DNA of 64,000 nucleotides from contig JAQTTY010000001.1 of the NCBI GenBank assembly GCA_028710525.1, positions 1 through 64,000 of the forward strand, written 5' to 3'. The position numbers were made by a program, and so were the translations under genes. The stretch is from Gallionella sp. (GTDB lineage: Bacteria; Pseudomonadota; Gammaproteobacteria; Burkholderiales; Gallionellaceae). The stretch's first letter is position 1. Each line of letters begins with the position of its first letter. The notes beneath the pieces were generated by a model that saw nothing but the letters and a program-made list of their open reading frames with translations, was not told the origin of the DNA and ran no database searches. Positions 43,956-54,415 of this stretch are shown piece after piece.

Positions 43956-46670
43956 ATGATTTCCACTGTGCTTAAAAGTATCTTTGGTAGCCGTAATGAC
44001 CGCTTGCTTAAGCAGTATCGCGCTACCGTCATCATCATCAATAAGCTTGAAGCCGAAATCGGCAAGCTTAGCGACGACCAGTTGCGTGAGCGGACCGAGA
44101 GCCTCAAGCAGCGTTCCGCAAACGGCGAATCTCTGGATAACCTGTTGCCCGAGGCTTTCGCCGTGGTGCGTGAAGGCAGTCGCCGCATCTTGGGCATGCG
44201 CCATTATGATGTGCAGCTGATAGGTGGCATGGCCTTGCACTATGGCAAGATTGCTGAGATGCGCACCGGTGAAGGTAAGACTTTGATGGCGACGCTACCG
44301 GCTTATCTGAATGCGATTTCCGGTCGTGGTGTGCATGTGGTCACGGTCAACGATTATCTGGCTAGCCGCGACGCTGCTTGGATGGGTACGCTGTATCGCT
44401 TCCTAGGTCTTTCGGTGGGCGTGATCCTGTCGCAGATGGACCCGCGCGACAAGCAGGCGGCCTATGCCTCCGACATCACTTACGGTACCAATAACGAATT
44501 CGGTTTCGACTATCTGCGCGACAACATGGCGACGCAGCGCGAAGAGCGCTTCCAGCGCGGCTTGAATTTCGCCATCGTCGACGAAGTCGACTCCATCTTG
44601 ATCGATGAGGCGCGCACACCTTTGATTATTTCTGGTCAGGCCGAAGATGATGTGGCGATCTACGCGGTCATGAATAAATTGGCACCGCAGTTGCGCAAGC
44701 AAAAAGATGAGGAGAGTCCCGGAGATTTCTCGGTGGACGAAAAGTCCCAGCAGATTTTATTGAGTGAAGTCGGTCATGAGCATGCCGAGCAGTTGTTGAC
44801 CAATGCAGGCTTATTGCCGGAGGGCGGTAGTCTTTATGATCCGGCTAATATCTCTTTGATACACCATTTGTATGCGGCGCTGCGCGCACATAATCTGTTC
44901 CTGCGTGATCAGCACTACGTAGTGCAGAACAATGAAGTGGTGATCGTGGATGAGTTCACCGGCCGTCTGATGTCAGGTCGACGCTGGTCTGATGGTTTGC
45001 ATCAAGCCGTGGAAGCGAAAGAGGGCGTGGTAGTGCAGAAGGAGAACCAGACATTGGCCTCCATCACCTTCCAGAACTATTTCCGTATGTACAACCGTTT
45101 GAGCGGCATGACCGGCACGGCTGACACAGAGGCATACGAGTTCCAGCAGATCTACAGCTTAGAAACCGTCATCATTCCGCCTAACCGTCCTACCATCCGC
45201 AAGGACATGATGGACAAGGTCTACCTTACTGCGAAAGAGAAGTATCTTGCAGTGATCACCGACATCAAAGAGTGCTACGAGCGCGGTCAGCCTGTGCTGG
45301 TGGGTACCACCTCAATCGAAAACTCTGAGCTGCTGGCTAGTTATCTGGAAAAGGAAGGTCTGCCACATGAGGTATTGAACGCCAAGCAGCATGCACGCGA
45401 AGCGGAGATCATCGCTCAGGCAGGTAGCCCCAAGGCTGTGACTATCGCCACCAATATGGCAGGTCGCGGTACCGATATCGTGCTGGGCGGCAATATTGAA
45501 AAGCAGATCGAGCTAGTGCGTGCGGACGAGGCATTGAGTGAAGCCGCCAAATTGGAGCGCATCGCCGACATGAAGACCGCTTGGGCGCTGGTGCATCAGC
45601 AGGTCCTCGCCAGCGGCGGTCTGCACATCATCGGTACAGAACGTCACGAGTCGCGTCGTGTGGATAATCAATTGCGCGGTCGTGCTGGTCGTCAGGGCGA
45701 TGCGGGTTCCAGTCGTTTCTATCTGTCTCTTGAGGATCCGCTGTTACGCATCTTCGCTTCAGATCGTGTTACCGCCATCATGAATAAGTTCAAGTTGCCG
45801 GAAGGTGAGGCGATCGAGCACAGCTGGGTGACACGCGCCATTGAGAACGCGCAGCGCAAAGTCGAGGCGCGCAACTACGATATGCGTAAGCAGATATTGG
45901 AGTATGACGACGTCGCTAACGAACAGCGCAAAGTCATCTATCAGCAGCGCACCGAGTTGTTAGAAAGTGCCGACATCACCGAGACGATCTCCGCGATGCG
46001 TGAAGGTGTACTGGAAAGCGCGGTCGACCTGCATTTGCCACCTGGTAGTATGGAAGAGCAATGGGATGCACCGGCTCTCGAAAAGACATTGGCGTCCGAC
46101 TTCGCTTTGGATGTGCCGGTAGTCTTATGGTTGGCGAACGAGAAAGAATTGGATTTGGCTGGCGTGGGCGCACGTGTGCGCGAGACCGCACAGCAACTCT
46201 ATCAGGCCAAGGTCGATCTGGTTGGCGCGGATAACATGCATCACTATGAACGCGCCATCATGCTGCAGAGTCTGGATCAGCATTGGCGTGAACATCTGGC
46301 GGCGTTAGATCATTTGCGTCAAGGTATACATCTGCGCGGTTATGCGCAGAAGAACCCTAAACAAGAATACAAGCGTGAAGCTTTCGAGTTGTTCGCGTCC
46401 ATGCTGGAAGCCATTAAGTTGGAAGTGACGCAGGTGCTGATGAGTGTGCAGGTGCGTAGCGAACAAGATGTGGCCGATGTAGAAGCGCCACCTGCACCGG
46501 AAAATGTGCAGTATCATCACGCCGATTACGAAGAGGCGCTGGCTAATCCTTCAGCAGAAACTGAAGAGGCCGCACCCTTCGTACGCGCAGGTGAGAAGAT
46601 CGGACGCAACGATCCATGTCCCTGCGGCTCGGGGAAAAAATACAAGCAATGCCACGGCAAATTAAGTTAA
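43956..46670 (+). CDS. secA: Preprotein translocase ATPase SecA
   Basis: This 904-residue motor drives proteins through SecYEG. Motifs include Walker [10 protein letters not shown], the DEAD-like [16 protein letters not shown], the preprotein cross-linking domain, [16 protein letters not shown] and [21 protein letters not shown]. The C-terminal zinc finger [14 protein letters not shown], which binds SecB, is complete; secB is at 22.9 kb here. The length is typical. Confidence 0.98.
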   Translation: MISTVLKSIFGSRNDRLLKQYRATVIIINKLEAEIGKLSDDQLRERTESLKQRSANGESLDNLLPEAFAVVREGSRRILGMRHYDVQLIGGMALHYGKIAEMRTGEGKTLMATLPAYLNAISGRGVHVVTVNDYLASRDAAWMGTLYRFLGLSVGVILSQMDPRDKQAAYASDITYGTNNEFGFDYLRDNMATQREERFQRGLNFAIVDEVDSILIDEARTPLIISGQAEDDVAIYAVMNKLAPQLRKQKDEESPGDFSVDEKSQQILLSEVGHEHAEQLLTNAGLLPEGGSLYDPANISLIHHLYAALRAHNLFLRDQHYVVQNNEVVIVDEFTGRLMSGRRWSDGLHQAVEAKEGVVVQKENQTLASITFQNYFRMYNRLSGMTGTADTEAYEFQQIYSLETVIIPPNRPTIRKDMMDKVYLTAKEKYLAVITDIKECYERGQPVLVGTTSIENSELLASYLEKEGLPHEVLNAKQHAREAEIIAQAGSPKAVTIATNMAGRGTDIVLGGNIEKQIELVRADEALSEAAKLERIADMKTAWALVHQQVLASGGLHIIGTERHESRRVDNQLRGRAGRQGDAGSSRFYLSLEDPLLRIFASDRVTAIMNKFKLPEGEAIEHSWVTRAIENAQRKVEARNYDMRKQILEYDDVANEQRKVIYQQRTELLESADITETISAMREGVLESAVDLHLPPGSMEEQWDAPALEKTLASDFALDVPVVLWLANEKELDLAGVGARVRETAQQLYQAKVDLVGADNMHHYERAIMLQSLDQHWREHLAALDHLRQGIHLRGYAQKNPKQEYKREAFELFASMLEAIKLEVTQVLMSVQVRSEQDVADVEAPPAPENVQYHHADYEEALANPSAETEEAAPFVRAGEKIGRNDPCPCGSGKKYKQCHGKLS

Positions 46671-46689
46671 TTTGATAAGGGAGAATGTG

Positions 46690-47175
46690 ATGTCATTAGT
46701 GATTGATACGCTGCGTACTTCGACGATAACTGAAGAATTGAGCGACGCAGAAGTGCAGATCCTTGCAGGTCTGTTTGAAGTGAAGAGCTATAAGGCGGGT
46801 GAGCAGATCACCAAGCCTGGCGAAGAAGGTCATGACAATCTCTTCATCCTCGCCAAGGGCGAAATAGAAGTGAAGATACAGAACAGCGGTGAGATATCCT
46901 CCATCCACGTGCTGCGACCTGGCGACCTGGCAGGCATCATCACCTTCGTCGGCGGAGCGGCTTCTCATATCAGCGCTACTTTGTGCGCGATGGGTGACAC
47001 GCAAGTGTTGAGCCTAGAACGCAAACGCTTCGAGACCCTCATCAACAGTCATCCCATGATCATGTATCGCGTGATGCGCGGCGTGGTGCGTAATGTGCAC
47101 GGCATTGTGCGCCGTATGAATATGCAAGCTGTAGAGATGAGTAATTATATCTTCGGCTCTAAGGGTCGTTACTAA
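46690..47175 (+). CDS. Cyclic nucleotide-binding (Crp-type) domain protein
   Basis: This 161-residue stand-alone cNMP-binding fold (about 15-130) has KAGEQITKPGEEGHDNLFILAKGEIEVKI and a barrel ending RKRFETLINSHP. There is no helix-turn-helix, so it is not a transcription factor by itself. AAGGGAGAA precedes ATG 46690. It sits between secA and argJ and has no kinase or channel domain, so it may bind a partner protein. Whether it binds cAMP, c-di-GMP or nothing cannot be told; the phosphate-binding Arg is not evident. Confidence 0.85.
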   Translation: MSLVIDTLRTSTITEELSDAEVQILAGLFEVKSYKAGEQITKPGEEGHDNLFILAKGEIEVKIQNSGEISSIHVLRPGDLAGIITFVGGAASHISATLCAMGDTQVLSLERKRFETLINSHPMIMYRVMRGVVRNVHGIVRRMNMQAVEMSNYIFGSKGRY

Positions 47176-47227
47176 CATCCTCCTCCGCCCTTTGCTGGGC
47201 GGATAGTCTTACTACTAGGAAGCTCAC

Positions 47228-48457
47228 ATGCCTGTGAATCTGACTTCGCCCGTTGCGGCACAACTGTTGCCCGTTGCGGGCGTTTCTTTGGGTATCGCGG
47301 AAGCTGGTATCAAACGTGCCGACCGTAAAGACCTGCTGGTCATGCTTTTGAGTCAAGGTACTCGCGTAGCAGGTGTGTTCACAACTAACCGATTCTGCGC
47401 CGCACCAGTTACTGTTGCGAAGGAGCATCTTGCGCATACAGATGGTATACGCGCTTTGCTGGTCAACACTGGGAATGCGAATGCGGGCACGGGTGAGCAG
47501 GGCATGAAAGATGCGCGCGCCAGCTGTGCTGCGCTAGCTGGATTGTTGGGCTGCAAAGCCAATCAGATTTTGCCCTACTCCACCGGTGTGATCATGGAGC
47601 CGCTGCCTATCGCTAAGATAGCCGCGGGTCTGCCTGCCGCGGTTGCCAATGTTAAAACCGACAACTGGTATGACGCGGCACACGCCATCATGACCACGGA
47701 TATCGTCGCCAAAGCTATTTCCAAACAGGTCGTAATCGACGGCGTGACGGTGACGATCACCGGCATAGCCAAAGGATCGGGCATGATCCATCCCAATATG
47801 GCGACCATGCTGGGCTATATCGCCACCGATGCCTCTATTACACAACCCTTGCTGCAGCAGATGGTGAGTGCCTCCTGCAACCGTTCTTTCAACTGCATCA
47901 CCGTGGATGGCGACACCTCCACCAATGATGCTTTGATGCTGATTGCAACTGGCAAGTCTGGCGCGGCGGAGATCGTCTCTGCTGATAGCAAAGTCTATAC
48001 ACAGATGTTGGCCGCGGTGACTGAGGTCGCTACTTATCTGGCGCAAGCTATCGTGCGTGACGGCGAAGGTGCGACCAAGTTCATCACCATCAAGATGGAA
48101 GGTGGCATGAATGAAGAGGAGTGTAAGAAGATAGGCTATGCCATCGCTCATTCCCCCTTAGTTAAGACCGCGTTCTTTGCTTCCGATCCAAATTTAGGCC
48201 GTATCCTTGCCGCAATTGGATATGCGGGTGTGAGCGATCTGGATGTAGAGAAGCTCAAGGTCTATCTGGACGACGTGTTAGTCGCTGAACACGGCGGTCG
48301 TGCGGCGAGTTATCAGGAGGAAGATGGTCAGCGCGTGATGCAACAGAGTGACATCACCATACGCGTGGTACTGAATCGCGGCGCAGTGAATGCAACGTTG
48401 TGGACCTGTGACTTCTCTTACGACTATGTGAAGATCAACGCCAGTTATCGCAGCTAA
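47228..48457 (+). CDS. argJ: Bifunctional ornithine acetyltransferase / N-acetylglutamate synthase
   Basis: This 409-residue enzyme recycles the acetyl group in arginine synthesis. The autoproteolysis site is in [16 protein letters not shown], where the Thr of NMAT-M becomes the nucleophile of the beta chain. [13 protein letters not shown] and the C-terminal NASYRS are typical. GGAAG lies ahead of the ATG. It is followed by a perfect terminator. Confidence 0.96.
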   Translation: MPVNLTSPVAAQLLPVAGVSLGIAEAGIKRADRKDLLVMLLSQGTRVAGVFTTNRFCAAPVTVAKEHLAHTDGIRALLVNTGNANAGTGEQGMKDARASCAALAGLLGCKANQILPYSTGVIMEPLPIAKIAAGLPAAVANVKTDNWYDAAHAIMTTDIVAKAISKQVVIDGVTVTITGIAKGSGMIHPNMATMLGYIATDASITQPLLQQMVSASCNRSFNCITVDGDTSTNDALMLIATGKSGAAEIVSADSKVYTQMLAAVTEVATYLAQAIVRDGEGATKFITIKMEGGMNEEECKKIGYAIAHSPLVKTAFFASDPNLGRILAAIGYAGVSDLDVEKLKVYLDDVLVAEHGGRAASYQEEDGQRVMQQSDITIRVVLNRGAVNATLWTCDFSYDYVKINASYRS

Positions 48458-48472
48458 GTATTGCTGCACTAA

Positions 48473-48512
48473 AAACGAAGAAGGCTCGAGTAATCTCGAG
48501 CCTTCTTCGTTT
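48473..48512 (+). terminator. Intrinsic terminator after argJ
   Basis: AAACGAAGAAGGCTCGAG (48473-48490) and CTCGAGCCTTCTTCGTTT (48495-48512) are perfectly complementary over 18 bases, with a TAAT loop. The A-rich and T-rich flanks let it work in both directions, so it may also stop transcription coming from ppc. Confidence 0.85.
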
Positions 48513-48655
48513 CACCATATGTATTTTTAATTTATAGAAGCGTAGCGAGGGGATCGAGTGCACAGAGCACGGAACGCAGACGCCGAGACATTCCCTGTGG
48601 GTAGGCGACGGTGGCAAGTACCGCGCGACACCGCAATCGAGTCACGTAACAGCTT
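48513..48655. other. Gap between argJ terminator and ppc, unexplained sequence
   Basis: From about 48537 to 48655 the sequence is G+C-rich and ordered, unlike the AT-rich bases just before it. It includes GTGC-ACAGA-GCAC (near 48557), ends marked by AGAAGC and GCTTCT, and two ATCGAGT copies (near 48553 and 48639). No gene or family is recognised in it. It may be another dispersed repeat or the remains of one. Confidence 0.3.
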
Positions 48656-51424
48656 CTAGCCACTATTACGCAAGCCGGTGGCTATACCGTTAATCGTCAG
48701 ATGGATCGCACGCTTCACCTTCTCATCGTTATCGCCCGCACGATGGCGCAACAACAACGCAACCTGCAAGTGGTTGAGTGGATCGATATACGGCGTACGG
48801 GTCAGCAAACTGCGTGCGAAAGCGGGATTGTCCTGCAGCAGTTTGGTGTTGCCAGTGACCTTGAACAACATCTCTATCGTAATCTCCCACTCGGCGTTGA
48901 TGGCACCGAAGATACGCTCACGCAGTTCTACGTCATCTACCAATTCTGAATAGCTCTCCGCGATACCCATATCGGTCTTGGACAACACCATGTCCATATT
49001 GGACATCAGGCCTCGGAAGAATGGCCAATTCTTGTACATGGCACGCAGTTGTTTGAGACCGGCCTCGCCTTCTTCGGCGATAAATTCTTTGACCGCACTG
49101 CCGTAGCCTAACCAGCCTGGCAACAGTGTACGTGTCAGTCCCCAGCTAAATACCCAAGGGATGGCGCGCAGATCTTCGATACGATTAGACGGTTTACGTG
49201 ACGAAGGGCGGCTGCCGATGTTGAGTTCGGCGATCTCCCGTATCGGCGTCGCGGTAAAGAAATACTCTGTGAAGCCCGGTGTCTCGTAGACCAGCTTGCG
49301 ATAGGCAGCAAAGGCTTTAAGACTCAGCTCTTCCATGATGCGCATGAATTCAGGATTGCCGTCGGCATGGTGTGGATGGTCGAGCAATGAGGCCTCGAAG
49401 GTCGCCGCGATCATGGTCTCTAGATTACGTCTGCCGATCTCGGGGTTGGAATACTTACTGGAAATCACCTCGCCCTGCTCGGTGATACGGATCTGTCCGT
49501 TCACGCTGCCGGGAGGCTGCGCCAAGATGGCATCGTAGCTAGGACCGCCGCCACGGCCAACGGTGCCGCCACGACCATGGAACAGACGCAGCTCGATACC
49601 ATGTTTGGCGAAAATCTCGACCAGTACCACTTCGGCTTTGTACAGCTCCCAGTTGGCAGTCAGATAGCCACCGTCCTTGTTACTGTCTGAGTAACCCAGC
49701 ATCACTTCTTGAGTGTTGCCACGACTCTTGAGCAGATCACGGTAGTAAGGTATGGAGAACAGCTCATCCATGATAGGGCCGCAACCGCGCAAGTCTTCTA
49801 TGGTCTCGAACAGCGGAATGATGTTGATATGCAGTGCGGGCTTAGAGCCCTGCTCAAGCAGATCAACCTGTTGCAGCATCAGGGCCAGTTCCAGCATGTC
49901 GCTGACCGCATCGGTCTTGGAGATAATGTGATTGGGCAGCGCTTCACGGCCGAAACGTTGCTGAATCTGTGCGGCAGTCTGCATGATGCGCAATTCGGTT
50001 TGAGCTGTGTCGGTATAACCGTCCAAAGCGCCCATCAGCGGTATGCCGGCTTGTAATGCGGCCAACAATACTTTGCGCTTCTCGGCTTCACTCAATGCGC
50101 TGTATGCCTCGCCCGTGCCCAGCAACTCGCTGACAGTCTGCTCCAATATCGCGCTGTGCTGGCGCATGTCCAGTGGGGCTAGATGGAAACCAAATACTTC
50201 TGCAGCGCGACGCAGATTAGCTAAGCGGCCGCGCGCTAGATACACCGCGCCATGCCTGAATAGCGAATCGATGAGGATGTCTAGCTCAGCGATGAATTCC
50301 TCCGGTGATGCATAAGGCTTGGCATTTTCGTCCAAGGGACGCAGCTGCGCGATTTCATTGCCTAGCAGCTTGCTGGTAGCAGAAAGGCGCGAATAGATGA
50401 GAATCAGTGCACGGCGATAGGGCTCGTCTTTGCGCTCGGCAGCTTGATCTGGTGAGCTTTCTGCGAATGCATGCAGCTCATCACTCATGCCAATCAGACG
50501 ATCAGTGAGGCTCAGACGGGTACCTAATAGATGGACTTCACTCAGGTAATGTTCAAATGCCAAGGAAGAGTGCTGGCGTAATGCGTCCTGCATCACCTCG
50601 TGCGTGACGAAAGGGTTGCCATCACGGTCGCCACCTATCCAGCTGCCCACGCGCAACAGCGGTGGCAACTTCATATCCTTGTCAAAGCGCGCTTCCAACT
50701 GCTTTTCCAGATTGGCGTAGATTTTTGGAATCTCACTTAGGTAGGTGTAGCGGTAGAACTCTAGGCCATTCTTGATCTCGTCGCTAACGGTCAGTTTAGA
50801 GGTGCGCAACATGCGGGTCTGCCACAGGATGAGTACAAAACGATGCAACGCTTCTTCGTTCTCGGCCAATTCGTCCGGTGTCATTTCAACGCGGTCGCGA
50901 TTGGAAAGCAGATTGGAGATAATCAGTTGGCAATCCAAGATGCTTTTGCGTTGTACTTCCGTTGGATGCGCGGTTAGTACGGGTGAGATGATGGCTTTGT
51001 CCAGAAAAGCCTGCAGCTCATGCGCGTCTATATGACTCTCTTCGAGTCGGTCTAGCGCCAGTTGTAGGCTGCCAGACTTGGCTGGAGACTCTGCCTTGAG
51101 GTGGGCGCGATGGCGGCGGTTGTGATGCAAATCTTCCGCGATATTGGAGAGTTGTGAGAAGTAGTTGAAAGCGCGTACCACGACTAGCGTGTCGCTGGGG
51201 GTCAGGGCATCCAGTGTCTGTTCGAGCTGCAAGCGATCGCGCTCATCCTGCGTTTTGCGAAAGCGCACCGCAGCGCGGCGTACATTCTCGATCAGTTCGA
51301 AGGATGCATCGCCTTCCTGTTCGCGCAGCGTTTCGCCGAGGATGCGACCTAGCAGGCGTACATCTTCGCGCAGTGGCAGGTCTTTAGAGGAGATATCGGT
51401 AGTGGCAGATAAAAGGTTCATCAC
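48656..51424 (-). CDS. ppc: Phosphoenolpyruvate carboxylase
   Basis: This 922-residue anaplerotic enzyme makes oxaloacetate from PEP and bicarbonate. Conserved blocks are VLTAHPTEVQRKS (active His), GYSDSNKDGGYLTANW, FHGRGGTVGRGGGP (mobile loop) and the C-terminal LTINGIATGLRNSG. The length is near the usual 880-930. It is divergent from hemC, with a 75-base shared promoter region. An operon partner is not visible. Confidence 0.97.
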   Translation of the reverse strand: MMNLLSATTDISSKDLPLREDVRLLGRILGETLREQEGDASFELIENVRRAAVRFRKTQDERDRLQLEQTLDALTPSDTLVVVRAFNYFSQLSNIAEDLHHNRRHRAHLKAESPAKSGSLQLALDRLEESHIDAHELQAFLDKAIISPVLTAHPTEVQRKSILDCQLIISNLLSNRDRVEMTPDELAENEEALHRFVLILWQTRMLRTSKLTVSDEIKNGLEFYRYTYLSEIPKIYANLEKQLEARFDKDMKLPPLLRVGSWIGGDRDGNPFVTHEVMQDALRQHSSLAFEHYLSEVHLLGTRLSLTDRLIGMSDELHAFAESSPDQAAERKDEPYRRALILIYSRLSATSKLLGNEIAQLRPLDENAKPYASPEEFIAELDILIDSLFRHGAVYLARGRLANLRRAAEVFGFHLAPLDMRQHSAILEQTVSELLGTGEAYSALSEAEKRKVLLAALQAGIPLMGALDGYTDTAQTELRIMQTAAQIQQRFGREALPNHIISKTDAVSDMLELALMLQQVDLLEQGSKPALHINIIPLFETIEDLRGCGPIMDELFSIPYYRDLLKSRGNTQEVMLGYSDSNKDGGYLTANWELYKAEVVLVEIFAKHGIELRLFHGRGGTVGRGGGPSYDAILAQPPGSVNGQIRITEQGEVISSKYSNPEIGRRNLETMIAATFEASLLDHPHHADGNPEFMRIMEELSLKAFAAYRKLVYETPGFTEYFFTATPIREIAELNIGSRPSSRKPSNRIEDLRAIPWVFSWGLTRTLLPGWLGYGSAVKEFIAEEGEAGLKQLRAMYKNWPFFRGLMSNMDMVLSKTDMGIAESYSELVDDVELRERIFGAINAEWEITIEMLFKVTGNTKLLQDNPAFARSLLTRTPYIDPLNHLQVALLLRHRAGDNDEKVKRAIHLTINGIATGLRNSG

Positions 51425-51499
51425 GTTCTCGGCACAAAAGGGCGGGGCACCCTATGTTAGAATGCCGCGCAAATTCAAATCAACAGTTCAGGAAGTGTC

Positions 51500-52444
51500 A
51501 TGAGTCAGGTCATTACAACCCCCCCATCCCGATTGGTCATCGCTTCACGCGAAAGCGCTTTAGCGATGTGGCAAGCACACCATATACAGGACAGGCTGCG
51601 TGCATTATATCCACAAACCGAAGTCAGTATCCTCGGTATGACCACTCAAGGTGATCAGATTCTTGATGTGACACTGTCCAAAATCGGAGGCAAAGGCTTG
51701 TTCGTGAAAGAGCTAGAGACCGCCTTGGAAGATGGTAGGGCAGACTTGGCCGTACATTCGCTCAAGGATGTGCCGATGAATATGCCGGAAGGTTTTGTGC
51801 TCGCCGCCATTGGTGAGCGCGAAGACCCGCTCGACGCTTTCGTCTCGAATAAATATGAGAACCTCGCAGACCTGCCTGCAGGTAGCGTGGTGGGTACTTC
51901 TAGTTTGCGTCGCGAAAGTCAGTTGCGCGCGCGCTTCCCGCATCTCGATATCCAGCCCTTGCGCGGCAATGTGCAGACTCGTTTGCGCAAGCTGGATGAA
52001 GGTCAATACGCTGCCATCATTTTGGCAGCTGCAGGTTTGAAGCGTCTGGGACTGGGTGCGCGTATCCGCAACGTCATCGCCAGCGAAGACAGTCTGCCAG
52101 CAGTCGGTCAGGGGGCGTTGGGCATAGAGTGCCGTTCTGATCGCGCCGATGTGATCGCCTGCTTGCAAGCTCTGCATCACGATGATTCCGCTGCCTGTGT
52201 CTGGGCAGAGCGTGCCATGAGCCGCTCGCTGGGCGGCAGTTGCCAAGTACCTTTGGGCGGTTTCGCACAAGTCAAGAACGGTCAGCTGTATATGCGCGGC
52301 TTCGTCGCCAGCCCAGATGGTGCGCGCATGATGCGTGCCGAAGCGACTGGCAGTATCCAACAACCTGAAGCACTGGGAAATCAGATCGCCGATGCGCTGC
52401 GCGCGCAGGGTGCAGATGAGATTCTAGCTGCCTTGGCGCTTTGA
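51500..52444 (+). CDS. hemC: Hydroxymethylbilane synthase (porphobilinogen deaminase)
   Basis: This 314-residue enzyme links four porphobilinogens into hydroxymethylbilane. Its dipyrromethane cofactor is bound to the Cys of [13 protein letters not shown] (about 247). N-terminal [18 protein letters not shown] and [13 protein letters not shown] are typical. It opens hemC-hemD-hemX-hemY. GGAAG precedes the ATG, and TTAGAAT near 51458 is a possible -10 region. Confidence 0.97.
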   Translation: MSQVITTPPSRLVIASRESALAMWQAHHIQDRLRALYPQTEVSILGMTTQGDQILDVTLSKIGGKGLFVKELETALEDGRADLAVHSLKDVPMNMPEGFVLAAIGEREDPLDAFVSNKYENLADLPAGSVVGTSSLRRESQLRARFPHLDIQPLRGNVQTRLRKLDEGQYAAIILAAAGLKRLGLGARIRNVIASEDSLPAVGQGALGIECRSDRADVIACLQALHHDDSAACVWAERAMSRSLGGSCQVPLGGFAQVKNGQLYMRGFVASPDGARMMRAEATGSIQQPEALGNQIADALRAQGADEILAALAL

Positions 52445-52493
52445 TCTGATCATCTATGCAGGCAAGGCGCGTCAGCGTCCTACCTGACACTCA

Positions 52494-53351
52494 ATGACAC
52501 GCTCCCCGCTAAATGGATTGCAAGTGTTGGTCACCCGGCCTCAAGATCAGGCCGAGGGGTTGACGTCTGCGATCAGCGCGGCAGGTGGCATTCCTCTTCC
52601 ATTTCCCCTATTGGATATTGCGCCTGTCGCAGAGGCCGCTAGTTTGCATGCGCAGCTGCAGCGACTAAACGAATTCGACCTAGCTATCTTCATCAGTCCG
52701 AATGCAGTGAGTTACGGCATGGCTGCTATCGCTGCGGCTGGCGCATCTTTGCCTGCACAAGTCGCGACGGTGGGTGCGGGTAGTGCGCGTGCCTTGCGTG
52801 CAGCAGGTGTGTCACAGGTGATCGTGCCGTCTGAGCGCAGCGACAGTGAAGGTTTATTGGCCATGCCGGAACTGGCGCAGATGACTGGTAAGCGTGTGAT
52901 GATCCTGCGCGGCGACGGTGGACGTGAGTTGTTGGCCGACACGCTTAGGGCGCGCGGTGCAACGGTGGAATATGCCACCTGCTATCAGCGCAGTAAGACT
53001 CGCAAGACACTAGAAGAGCTGTTGTGTCTGAAGCCTGAAGTGTTGACTGTGACCAGTAGTGAGGCGCTCGGCCATTTGCGAGAAATGCTTAATCATTCCC
53101 TTCCGCCATACAGGGGGAAGGATAGGATGGGGGTAATGCTGATGAACGACTCAGTTTCTACCCCCGTTCTAGCCCAGCCCCTGCAAGAGGGTGGGGACAG
53201 CCTGTTGGCATTGCCCATGTTCGTCCCCCATCCACGTATCGCTGAGTCGGCCACTCGCTTAGGCTGGCGCGAAGTGATACTGAGCGGTGCTGGCGATGAC
53301 GGTTTGCTGACGAGTCTGATAGCATGGCGCGACACGAAAGGGTTCTTATGA
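52494..53351 (+). CDS. hemD: Uroporphyrinogen-III synthase, with in-frame repeat insertion
   Basis: This 285-residue enzyme closes and inverts the last ring of hydroxymethylbilane. It shows VLVTRPQDQAEGL, ISPNAV, VGAGSARAL and a C-terminal PHPRIAE...RLGW. Family length is about 250. About 34 residues, roughly 202-236 (after REMLNH, before LLALPMFVPHPRI), are coded by the repeat at 53097-53199 and have no counterpart in the family. The frame is intact and flanking motifs are normal, so the enzyme probably works with a surface loop added. Its stop overlaps the hemX start. Confidence 0.9.
   Translation: MTRSPLNGLQVLVTRPQDQAEGLTSAISAAGGIPLPFPLLDIAPVAEAASLHAQLQRLNEFDLAIFISPNAVSYGMAAIAAAGASLPAQVATVGAGSARALRAAGVSQVIVPSERSDSEGLLAMPELAQMTGKRVMILRGDGGRELLADTLRARGATVEYATCYQRSKTRKTLEELLCLKPEVLTVTSSEALGHLREMLNHSLPPYRGKDRMGVMLMNDSVSTPVLAQPLQEGGDSLLALPMFVPHPRIAESATRLGWREVILSGAGDDGLLTSLIAWRDTKGFL
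53097..53199 (+). repeat. Copy of the G/C-rich repeat inside hemD
   Basis: Three blocks match the intergenic element at 2371-2545 read on its minus strand: CAGGGGGAAGG-AT-AGGATGGGGGT at 53111-53134 (two differences in 24), AGTTTCTACCCCC at 53153-53165 (one difference in 13), and TAGCCC-AG-CCCCTGCAAG at 53170-53187 with a GGGGA tail. It codes in frame for about 34 residues. Relative to the intergenic copy it has lost about 56 bases between the second and third blocks. Confidence 0.85.
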
Positions 53352-54415
53352 GCGAATCGGATACACCCGTACCAGCCAAACATGGTCTGCTGCATGCAGT
53401 GGCAGGCGCGAGTCTGACTCAGCTTACCTTGGCCGTACTGGTGGTGATCTTCGTCTGGCAATGGCTGGCGGCGCATCAGGATATCAATGTGATGCAAGAA
53501 CAACTGGCCAAGAAGATTGCTGAGATGGATGGTAGCAATAAGGCTAACAGTGTGATGTTGGCCAAGACGCAAGAAGACAATCGCGAGATGGCTGCCAAGC
53601 TGACTTTATTGGAGACCCGTTACGCGGAATCGCAAGGGCAGCGTGCAGCACTGGAAGCTTTGTATAACGACCTCTCCAGCAGTCGCGACGAGATGGCGCT
53701 GGCCGAGGTCGAGCAGCTGTTGATGAGCGCCAACCAGCAACTGCAACTTTCCTCGAATGTCAAAGCCGCGCTGATCGCCATGCAGACCGCCGACGCACGG
53801 CTGCAGCGCATGGCTAGACCATCCTTGAACGGTCTGCGTAAAGCGATAAGTCTGGATATGGATAAGTTGCGAGCACTGCCTAATGTGGATGTGTCGGGTA
53901 TGAGTATGCAGCTCGACACCTTGATCTCAGAGGCTCAAGAGTTGCCGATGATCTATCAGGAGCGTGCAAGCGGTGAGGCAACGCCGGAGGCTAAGCCGGC
54001 GGGTGACGAGAGTTCATGGCGGAAGTTGTGGCGCGAGATCTGGCAAGAGCTGAAGCAGCTGGTGCATATTCAGAACACCGGCAAAATCGAGCTACCGTTA
54101 TTGCCGCCCGAACAGGAATTTTTCCTGCGCGAAAACCTCAAGTTGCGTCTGTCCTTGGCGCGTATGGATCTGATGTCGCGCGACGAAGTGTCCTTCAAGC
54201 ATGAGATCCACACGGTGCAAGATTGGCTGGGTAGCTACTTCGATGTGAAGAGCGGTAACGGTGCACACATGATGGCCAGTCTGAAAAAATTGGGCGCGGC
54301 GAATATCAACATCGAGTTGCCCGACATCAACGACAGTCTCAATCAGGTACGCAGCTACCGCATGAGTCGCGAGCCCAAGAATGACCTTGCTTTACCTACT
54401 AGGACAGGTAGATGA
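53348..54415 (+). CDS. hemX: HemX-like membrane protein (uroporphyrinogen-III C-methyltransferase-like)
   Basis: This 355-residue protein has one membrane segment (about 29-47), a coiled-coil (about 55-115) and an alpha-helical periplasmic domain of the HemX family. Despite the family name it lacks the AdoMet motifs of CysG/CobA methyltransferases. Its ATG overlaps the hemD stop and its own stop overlaps hemY, so hemD, hemX and hemY are coupled. The precise function is not established. Confidence 0.9.
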   Translation: MSESDTPVPAKHGLLHAVAGASLTQLTLAVLVVIFVWQWLAAHQDINVMQEQLAKKIAEMDGSNKANSVMLAKTQEDNREMAAKLTLLETRYAESQGQRAALEALYNDLSSSRDEMALAEVEQLLMSANQQLQLSSNVKAALIAMQTADARLQRMARPSLNGLRKAISLDMDKLRALPNVDVSGMSMQLDTLISEAQELPMIYQERASGEATPEAKPAGDESSWRKLWREIWQELKQLVHIQNTGKIELPLLPPEQEFFLRENLKLRLSLARMDLMSRDEVSFKHEIHTVQDWLGSYFDVKSGNGAHMMASLKKLGAANINIELPDINDSLNQVRSYRMSREPKNDLALPTRTGR

